35,778 nt of DNA from Eubacteriales bacterium OttesenSCG-928-N13 (GTDB lineage Bacteria > Bacillota > Clostridia > Christensenellales > Aristaeellaceae), in the NCBI GenBank assembly GCA_030265545.1, contig JAJDGF010000005.1, positions 1-35,778 of the forward strand, written 5' to 3'. Positions 30,236 through 35,778 of this stretch are shown here, piece after piece. The notes under the pieces were generated by a model. It saw only the letters and a list, made by a program, of their open reading frames with translations. It was not told where the DNA came from and did no database searches. Numbering within the stretch: position 1 is the first letter of the stretch; every line of letters starts with the position of its first letter. The position numbers and the translations under genes are program-made.

Positions 30236-32251
30236 TCAGGCATCCTCCACCGATTGGAGGCTGATTTCGCCATTTTCGAAATTCATCAGCACAGAATCCG
30301 ACCAATAGTCGGCCCCGAAAACGTCCGTGAGATAGAACATATACAGGTATTCGCCATCGATCAGCTCCACCTCGTCCATCGTGACGGGTCCATTCACCGT
30401 GAACGTATCCAGCTCGTAGGTGATTTCCTCGCCGGTGTCCCAGTTGATCGCGGTGCATAGCGTCGTGACCACATCCCCATCAACCAGCTTGCGCAGATCG
30501 CGCGCGCTCATCCCAGTCGCGCTGTCGATGCCGTTCCATATGCCGTGCACCTCGTAATGTCCCTCGTCCTCGCTGTCCCAGATGTAGGCGCAGCGCAGAT
30601 GCGTGTCCTCGCCATTGAGCGTGATCGGCACGGAATACACGTTATACTTGTCGTTTTCCGCCACCAGCACCGGCGCGCACAGGCTATCATTGATCGCCAT
30701 GTTCATGCCGCGGAAATTGTCATGGAAGATGCCGTTTTCCCAGTCGTTCTCAATGTCGTTATCCAAGCCGAGCAGCACAAATTCATCATTGTCCACGTCC
30801 ATATAATACAGCGCGAACTGCACGGAATTGATGGTCTCCAGCCCCTGATCCACCTGCAGCGTGAAATAGTCGTCCTGGTCAATGTAGGTGTTATATTCCA
30901 GGGTGTAATCGTCCTTGCTGCTGACGACGCTATCCTCAACCGATACGGGCTCCTCATAATCGTCAGGCGCCTGCCAGTCGGTGGCCGCCTCCAGGAACCG
31001 CACGTATTTGCCGGACGGCGAGATCCGCGCATACTCGTCCAGCATCCCGTCCGCATAGCCCAGCGGGAAGAACACGGCGATGCCGTTTGCCGATGAACGC
31101 TCGTTTCCGTGCACCTCATAAATGACCGAATCAAACAATGCCGTCAGCACCGCGTCCGCCGTATCGGGCAACACGCTCTGGGTGTTCATGACCATGTCGC
31201 CCAGATCCACCATGTTGGTATAGCCCTCGCTGTCATTGTTGCCGCCATAGTTCTCCGCGCGGGTCGCGCCCTGAATGAAGGTCTGAAAGCTGCTGATCTC
31301 TTGCGTGGTGCCGGTCATCTCAAATGCCATGCTATCAAACGCGGCGATGAGCGGCTCAACCTTTTGAAGATCAACCACCGAGAGCGTCGCCATGGACTGA
31401 TTTTGGTCCCGCTCGCACTTCTGATAGTAGGTGTCGCAAATCGCCTTGCCGAAGTCCGCGCCATTTGCGCCCGGATTGTTGCCCAGATAGTTCATGAACG
31501 CCTCATAATCCCAGCCGCCGCCCGGCTCGTATTCCTCAGAGGCCACCATGTAATTCGCGTAGGGCGCAATCGCTGCCATGGTCTCAAGCGTGGCCATCAG
31601 GCAGGCGTCAAAGCCGATCAGCTCAAACTGCGCGCCCGAATACTTGAGCGCATCGGATAGCTCCATCAGCGTCAGGCTGTCATCGTCATACAGTTCATCA
31701 AACGCGATTCCGGTCAGCGAGCCGCCGCCATGATCCCACATGATGAGCATGTTCTTCTGCGCCGGGAAGGCCTGCGTGCCCCATGCCAGAAATTCGCCCA
31801 GCGTGTCCGTGTGCCCCATGCTGCTCAGCGGTTGCTCGTCCAGCAATATGATATCGCCCTCATGGAAAAGCCAGCGCTGCACCTTGTCGGGATCAATCGT
31901 GCCATTTTGCCAATTCTGTGTGCCGCCGGTCTGGATGATGAACTGCACATCGCTCGGCCACTGCGCGCGCCCCAGCTCAAGCAGGTTCTCTGTGGCTGCG
32001 CCGCCATCGCTCTCCAAATCCGTGCCGCATAGATAGAGAAAGATAGACCACTCCGCCAATTCAGCGCCTTGGGATGGCTGCCCATCCGCGCTATTACCCG
32101 GCGCGCTATCATTCGGCACACTCTCCTCCTGGCCTTGGTCAGTGTCCCAAATCGACCACGCGCGCGCACTCGGCGTGCCAACCATCTGAAATGGCATCAG
32201 GATCATAAACGCGACAAGCAGCGCTATCCCTTTATATAGAAAGTGCTTCAT
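30236..32251 (-). CDS. Clostripain-family (C11) secreted cysteine peptidase
   Basis: The 671-residue protein starts at ATG 32,251 with GGGGAGAAGC before it. An N-terminal hydrophobic segment (about 6-25, ending near PSARA) is a signal peptide. The C11 domain runs from WSIFLYLCGTDLESDGGAATENLLEL (68-93) through catalytic H174 in IMWDHGGGSLTGIAFDE and C217 in ELIGFDACLMATLETMA. Clostripain cleaves after arginine or lysine and matures by self-cleavage. About 300 C-terminal residues form an additional strand-rich region (DYTLEYNTYIDQDDYF ... VTMDEVELIDGEYLYMFYLTDVF). The protein probably digests or processes proteins outside the cell, close to a peptide-type binding protein encoded upstream. Confidence 0.92.
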   Translation of the reverse strand: MKHFLYKGIALLVAFMILMPFQMVGTPSARAWSIWDTDQGQEESVPNDSAPGNSADGQPSQGAELAEWSIFLYLCGTDLESDGGAATENLLELGRAQWPSDVQFIIQTGGTQNWQNGTIDPDKVQRWLFHEGDIILLDEQPLSSMGHTDTLGEFLAWGTQAFPAQKNMLIMWDHGGGSLTGIAFDELYDDDSLTLMELSDALKYSGAQFELIGFDACLMATLETMAAIAPYANYMVASEEYEPGGGWDYEAFMNYLGNNPGANGADFGKAICDTYYQKCERDQNQSMATLSVVDLQKVEPLIAAFDSMAFEMTGTTQEISSFQTFIQGATRAENYGGNNDSEGYTNMVDLGDMVMNTQSVLPDTADAVLTALFDSVIYEVHGNERSSANGIAVFFPLGYADGMLDEYARISPSGKYVRFLEAATDWQAPDDYEEPVSVEDSVVSSKDDYTLEYNTYIDQDDYFTLQVDQGLETINSVQFALYYMDVDNDEFVLLGLDNDIENDWENGIFHDNFRGMNMAINDSLCAPVLVAENDKYNVYSVPITLNGEDTHLRCAYIWDSEDEGHYEVHGIWNGIDSATGMSARDLRKLVDGDVVTTLCTAINWDTGEEITYELDTFTVNGPVTMDEVELIDGEYLYMFYLTDVFGADYWSDSVLMNFENGEISLQSVEDA

Positions 32252-32287
32252 CTTTTGCTTCTCCCCTCAGCCAATTGTCTCCCCCAT

Positions 32288-32293
32288 ATTATA
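32288..32293 (-). promoter_or_regulatory. Extended -10 promoter of the clostripain-like gene
   Basis: On the minus strand TGCTATAAT forms an extended -10 37 bases upstream of the gene. The -35 region is poor, which the TG extension can compensate. Confidence 0.6.
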
Positions 32294-32326
32294 GCACATA
32301 TTTGCAACAATGCGTAGCTATATAAT

Positions 32327-32368
32327 AAAAAAATCACCCGACCATACGACAATATGATCAGGTGATTT
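32327..32368 (-). terminator. Terminator of the orphan family 5 binding-protein gene
   Basis: On the minus strand a 16-bp stem (32,368-32,353 with 32,346-32,331, two G-U pairs, 6-base loop) ends in seven U residues. It follows the gene stop by 15 bases. Confidence 0.88.
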
Positions 32369-32383
32369 TCTAATGCCTGAGAC

Positions 32384-34267
32384 TCAGTAGTCAAGCGATT
32401 CTTCGACCGCTTCTTCGACCGCTTCGCCTGCCTCAACATCCTCCACAACAGCCGGCTCACCGATATAGGCGTCCACTACCGCGGTCGCCCAGCTCACATA
32501 GGCATTGGAGTGATAGTTCTGCAAATCATTTCGGAAGAAGTCAAAATAGATGTTGGAATACAGCGGAATCATCGGCTGCATCTCGTTCCAGCGTGCCTGG
32601 AATGCCAGCCACTTCTGCACATAGGCCTCGTCATCGTTGACCTTGGTGCTGATCATATCAAGCGCCAGGTTCATCAGTTCCTCGTCCTGCAGCCCTGTTT
32701 TGTTGGCCTCACCCTGGTATGCATCCCCAGTATGGAATGTCGGATAGGGATCATATGCCAGGTTGAAGTTGGTCGCGAGGCTGAACATGTTGTATTCGCG
32801 GTCAACCTGCCGATAATAGTGCTTGAGCAGCTCATCGAACGGCAGCTTCTCAATCAGCAGCTCAATGCCCGCCGACTGCGCATAGTCAATCATGTTCTTG
32901 CTGAGCACGTCCGACATCGCGGTGCCTTCGCTCTGCGCCCATTTCAGCGACAGCTTCACCAGCTGCCCATCCATCAGCTTATGGCGAATTCCGCCATTCT
33001 CATCATCGTATGGCTCGCCCACTTCATTCAGCGTCCAGCCATCCGCAACCAGCAGCTCAATGGCGAGATTGGGATCCAGCGTATACGCATACTGGGCCAG
33101 ATCGTCCTGGCTCCTGGCAACCATCCACTGTCCCACGCCATAATAGCCATACACCGGAACGCCGTATCCGCCGGTGAATTCATAGTTCACCGCGTTCACG
33201 TCCACGCAATGCGCCAGCGCCTTGCGCACATTCACCGACTGGGTCGGATTCATCTCACACGCGAAGGCAATGAAGCTCAGTCCGGTTCGCATATAGTCCA
33301 GCTTGCTGATCTTACCATCCAACGCAAGCTGCGTGCCGCGCTCAATGATGCTGCCATCAGAGATTTTGTTCACCACATCCAGCTCGCCATTGAGCACCGC
33401 ATCCAGCGCCTGCTCGGCCGGGATATACTGCATGGTGATCTTATCAATGGTGGGTTTCACGCCCTTAAAATTGCCTGCGAAATGCTCGTTTTTCGCGAAC
33501 TCCGCAATGCTCGTATCCGGATCATAAGACACATATTGATAGGCGCCCGCCGTGACATACGGCTTGTAGAGATAGCCCTCGCCATCCCCAATGATGGTCT
33601 GCTGCAGCAGTTCCTCGGTGAACGGCCCGTCGATGTACGCGCCTTCCCCATCGTCCTTGACCGCACAATCGGGGGCAAGCACATGGATCGGGTACGGCAC
33701 CACATTCAGCATCGTGATCTCATAATAGTTGGGCAGATACGCCTGATTGATGGTCAGCTGAAACGTCTCATCATCCATCACGCGCACGCCGGCAAACGGC
33801 TTGCCCTGCTGATAGTCCTCATAGCCCACGATATAGTCCATCCCTATGGGCGTGCTGCCCAGCGCATCGAACTGCGGGGACGACTGAAGCAGCACCGAGA
33901 ACGCATAATCATTGGCGTTGATCGGCGTGCCATCGTTATAGCTCAGACCCGGATTGATGGAAATGGTGTAGACCTGATCCCCATTCTCATCGACCGACGC
34001 TGCCAACTTTTGAACGACAGTCTGATTCAATACATGGTGACCATCCTGCTCCCACGACACCGTATTGAGACCGTGAATCAATTCACGAATGTCAATGTCC
34101 GATGTATTCGCGCCCCATCTTTCCGTGAAGAAATGGCCTCCGATTCGGGTCGTCACGCCAACGCGCAATTCCTGCGTTTCGACCGTCAATTGCTCTTCAG
34201 CAGATGCGACGCTTACCAAGCCCATCAGCAACGAAAATACCAGCATCAACGAAATCCATTTTTTCAT
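32384..34267 (-). CDS. Orphan family 5 peptide-type binding protein with acidic tail
   Basis: The 627-residue exported protein starts at ATG 34,267 with AGGAG 7 bases upstream. The signal peptide (1-23) ends VASA before EEQLTV, with no lipobox. Family 5 features: IRELIHGLNTVSWEQDGHHVLNQTVVQKLAASVDENGDQVYTISINPGLSYNDGTPINANDYAFSV near 60-130, NVRKALAHCVDVNAVNYEFTGGYGVPVYG in mid-protein and WNEMQPMIPLYSNIYFDFF near the end. The last 25 residues are Glu/Val/Ala-rich (VEDVEAGEAVEEAVEESLDY), which is unusual for the family. No permease or ATPase is adjacent, and it has its own terminator. It may feed peptides to a transporter encoded elsewhere, or work as a scavenger near the peptidase. Confidence 0.9.
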   Translation of the reverse strand: MKKWISLMLVFSLLMGLVSVASAEEQLTVETQELRVGVTTRIGGHFFTERWGANTSDIDIRELIHGLNTVSWEQDGHHVLNQTVVQKLAASVDENGDQVYTISINPGLSYNDGTPINANDYAFSVLLQSSPQFDALGSTPIGMDYIVGYEDYQQGKPFAGVRVMDDETFQLTINQAYLPNYYEITMLNVVPYPIHVLAPDCAVKDDGEGAYIDGPFTEELLQQTIIGDGEGYLYKPYVTAGAYQYVSYDPDTSIAEFAKNEHFAGNFKGVKPTIDKITMQYIPAEQALDAVLNGELDVVNKISDGSIIERGTQLALDGKISKLDYMRTGLSFIAFACEMNPTQSVNVRKALAHCVDVNAVNYEFTGGYGVPVYGYYGVGQWMVARSQDDLAQYAYTLDPNLAIELLVADGWTLNEVGEPYDDENGGIRHKLMDGQLVKLSLKWAQSEGTAMSDVLSKNMIDYAQSAGIELLIEKLPFDELLKHYYRQVDREYNMFSLATNFNLAYDPYPTFHTGDAYQGEANKTGLQDEELMNLALDMISTKVNDDEAYVQKWLAFQARWNEMQPMIPLYSNIYFDFFRNDLQNYHSNAYVSWATAVVDAYIGEPAVVEDVEAGEAVEEAVEESLDY

Positions 34268-34301
34268 GACCGATCTCCTGTCCCTTTTTAGCCAGATACC
34301 C

Positions 34302-34319
34302 GCCCCCGAAATCGGGGGC
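34302..34319. repeat. GC-rich hairpin between surface protein and binding protein
   Basis: GCCCCCGA (34,302-34,309) pairs with TCGGGGGC (34,312-34,319). No U-run follows leftward, so termination of the surface-protein gene is doubtful and read-through into the binding protein is possible. Confidence 0.5.
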
Positions 34320-34370
34320 AGGTGTTCTTGGCATGATTCGAAGTATGTTGTATCCGGGTCTATCTTGCGG

Positions 34371-35778
34371 TTACTCCATGCAATCGCCGTAGTTCACAAC
34401 AGAGCCTGCTGCCAGCGGGATTGCGCCATCCAGGATCTCAGAGCCTACCCAACCATCGGTATCAAATCCGACGAGTGAGTCATTGCTCGTGTAATGTGCA
34501 ACGACGATCTCATCTTTGGTCACGTTGGTGTACCTGCCGTCCCATCTGTCAAACACAAAGTTCTCACGGGTGGGCTCGACGGGCGGCTGCGCACTATCGC
34601 CATACAGCACTTCCACGCGCTCAATGATCGATCCGTTCCAATCGGTGAATGTCACCGTCAGCATACGCGCTGCATTGGTGATGACGAATCCATCCTGCAT
34701 GTTCCCTGTGATCCCGCTCAGCGTGAAGCTGCTCAGTGTATCCTCGGTCACAGTGTACATATACGTGTGGCCATCCGACGCCGCCGTCTGCGGAAGTCCG
34801 TTGAATTGGCCGCTCCAATTGCCGTTGCCCAGCGTCATGGTCACCAGCGAGCCATTCTTGCGATATGGCACGCCATCGCGGAGCAAGCGAATCGTTACGT
34901 TGGGCAGCTTGGTGTTTGCCGCCACGCCGGTCCATTCCTTGCTGACCGCCACGCTGGTCATGCCAGGCGTGTAGGCGTTGGTGATGTTGAATCCGTTGTA
35001 GGTGGGTGTGAAGCCATTGGGCACCACCTCGCGCACCTCATAGTGGTAATCAACACCGTCGGCATCCGCTCTCGGCACATCCGGGAAGCTGAAGTTCGTT
35101 GTCGTGCCGGAGATGGTCGTCTCGCGGAATGCCGTGCTTCCGCCATTCTGATACAGCTGAATGGTGATGGAAGGACGCACTTCGTCTTCCGGTACGCCAA
35201 CCCAGGTCTTCGTGCCACTGATCGTGATCAGCGGGGTCAGTTCAAAGTTCGCATAGTATGTCGTGCCATCGACCCATGTTTCGTTTGTCCGCTTGGTCGG
35301 CGCAAATGTTCTGTTCTTCGACTGCTCGCTACCACTTGCGTTTGTCCATCTGAGGAAGTGATATTCGCTTGCCGGGATCGCCTTCGCGCCCCTCGGCACA
35401 CCGATCTCAGGATTGATGCTCTCGCTGGATGTCGACACGCTGCCGCCCGCGTTTGCAACATACCTGATCGTCACATGGCTCAGCTCTTCAAACTGTGCAT
35501 AGTAGGTCGCTCTGGTGTAGATATCGTCGTCGTTCTTGATTGCGACAAGCTCCGTCTCATCCGTGATGAGTTCGCTACCATCAATATCATTGAACCAGCC
35601 AATGAAGCGATATCCAGGCTTCTGGGTCGCGATGGAGCCCTTGGACTGTTCCGTCACCGGTTTGAGGCTCTCATTATCAAGCGTGATTTCGCCACCCTGC
35701 TTGTTCGTCACATCCTTGTTGGTCACGATGATGTAGTCGATGTTCACAGGATCATTCTCCGTGAACTCGCCCGTCAGC
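34371..35778 (-). CDS. Cna-B/InlB-repeat surface protein, C-terminal part (5' end outside window)
   Basis: The frame is open to the right edge, so the true start and signal peptide lie outside. Visible domains, numbered from GTG 35,747: an InlB B-type repeat (about 28-90, YRFIGWFNDIDGS ... ATYYAQFEE), a second (about 92-170, VTIRYVANAGG ... YYANFELT), two Cna-B domains (about 172-263 and 266-360), and a last InlB-type repeat (363-428, LTVTFTDWNGSIIERVEVLYGD ... IVVAHY). Each Cna-B has the isopeptide-type set: Lys in SGTKTW or VSKEW, Glu in YEVRE or YTVTE, Asn in ITNAY or ITNAA. The protein ends GSVVNYGDCME with no LPxTG motif, helix or basic tail. It is adhesin-like; mode of surface attachment is unknown. 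Confidence 0.88.
   Translation of the reverse strand, partial: LTGEFTENDPVNIDYIIVTNKDVTNKQGGEITLDNESLKPVTEQSKGSIATQKPGYRFIGWFNDIDGSELITDETELVAIKNDDDIYTRATYYAQFEELSHVTIRYVANAGGSVSTSSESINPEIGVPRGAKAIPASEYHFLRWTNASGSEQSKNRTFAPTKRTNETWVDGTTYYANFELTPLITISGTKTWVGVPEDEVRPSITIQLYQNGGSTAFRETTISGTTTNFSFPDVPRADADGVDYHYEVREVVPNGFTPTYNGFNITNAYTPGMTSVAVSKEWTGVAANTKLPNVTIRLLRDGVPYRKNGSLVTMTLGNGNWSGQFNGLPQTAASDGHTYMYTVTEDTLSSFTLSGITGNMQDGFVITNAARMLTVTFTDWNGSIIERVEVLYGDSAQPPVEPTRENFVFDRWDGRYTNVTKDEIVVAHYTSNDSLVGFDTDGWVGSEILDGAIPLAAGSVVNYGDCME

Noticed and set aside
32510-34291. 593-codon open frame opposite the orphan binding protein
   Set aside because: Antisense shadow of a well-supported exported protein; composition is repetitive in His, Arg and Ile, as expected of a reversed frame.

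Overview
The window reads as chromosome of a Gram-positive-type anaerobe (Clostridia-like Firmicutes; a gut or rumen member is plausible), with a left part that looks horizontally acquired. The basis is the gene content: Opp- and Ugp-type ABC importers without their own ATPase, clostripain-like peptidase, Cna-B/InlB-repeat surface protein, KdpDE plus Trk, an IS1182-family element, and small holin-like, SHOCT-like and zinc-finger ORFs typical of clostridial integrative elements. Positions 1 to about 9,900 are visibly more AT-rich than the right two thirds. No rRNA or marker gene is present, so the taxon is inference.

Region 1 (1-3,621): the distal end of what looks like a conjugative or integrative element. 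It holds three small leftward ORFs, a set of leftward hairpins, a perfect 11-bp tandem repeat array, and an orphan OmpR-family response regulator with a degraded receiver. An intact IS1182-family element (1,711-3,213) is flanked by a 20-bp duplication of a palindromic target. To its right is a TetR-controlled divergent promoter region with three copies of one imperfect palindrome and a leftward leader whose 10-codon ORF overlaps a hairpin. The IS sits between that leader and the response regulator.

Region 2 (3,622-9,912): TetR, then a KdpD-like kinase lacking the KdpD N-terminal domain and KdpE, all overlapping. Next is a separate operon of a TPR protein, two TrkA/RCK proteins and TrkH. Four CTCACA hexamers in two 11-bp-phased pairs lie just upstream of that operon and are good candidate KdpE sites. 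So the module appears to be a potassium-responsive two-component system driving Trk rather than Kdp. The region ends with four phased GTGCAC motifs and a 16-bp-arm inverted repeat, directly at the 3' end of a tRNA-Ser gene. That is the expected place for an integrated element to end.

Region 3 (9,913-19,964): two tRNA-Ser genes (GCU, UGA) and a gene-free stretch. A nine-gene rightward operon follows: GntR/LacI-type regulator, sugar-binding protein, two permeases, Gfo/Idh/MocA oxidoreductase, FAD oxidoreductase, DapA/NanA-family aldolase, D-2-hydroxyacid dehydrogenase and YhcH/NanQ-like protein. Together they suggest import and oxidative or aldol breakdown of an acidic or keto sugar, with no obvious match to a standard pathway.

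Region 4 (20,008-28,963): a leftward operon of a family-5 binding protein, two Dpp/Opp permeases, two ATPases and a cytoplasmic GH3 beta-glucosidase, best read as beta-glucoside or cello-oligosaccharide uptake and hydrolysis. A GNAT acetyltransferase and a small doubtful ORF lie to its right.

Region 5 (29,515-35,778): leftward secreted proteins, namely a small exported protein, a clostripain-family (C11) peptidase, an orphan family-5 binding protein with an acidic tail, and the C-terminal part of a large Cna-B/InlB-repeat surface protein running off the right edge. None of the exported binding proteins has a lipobox cysteine.
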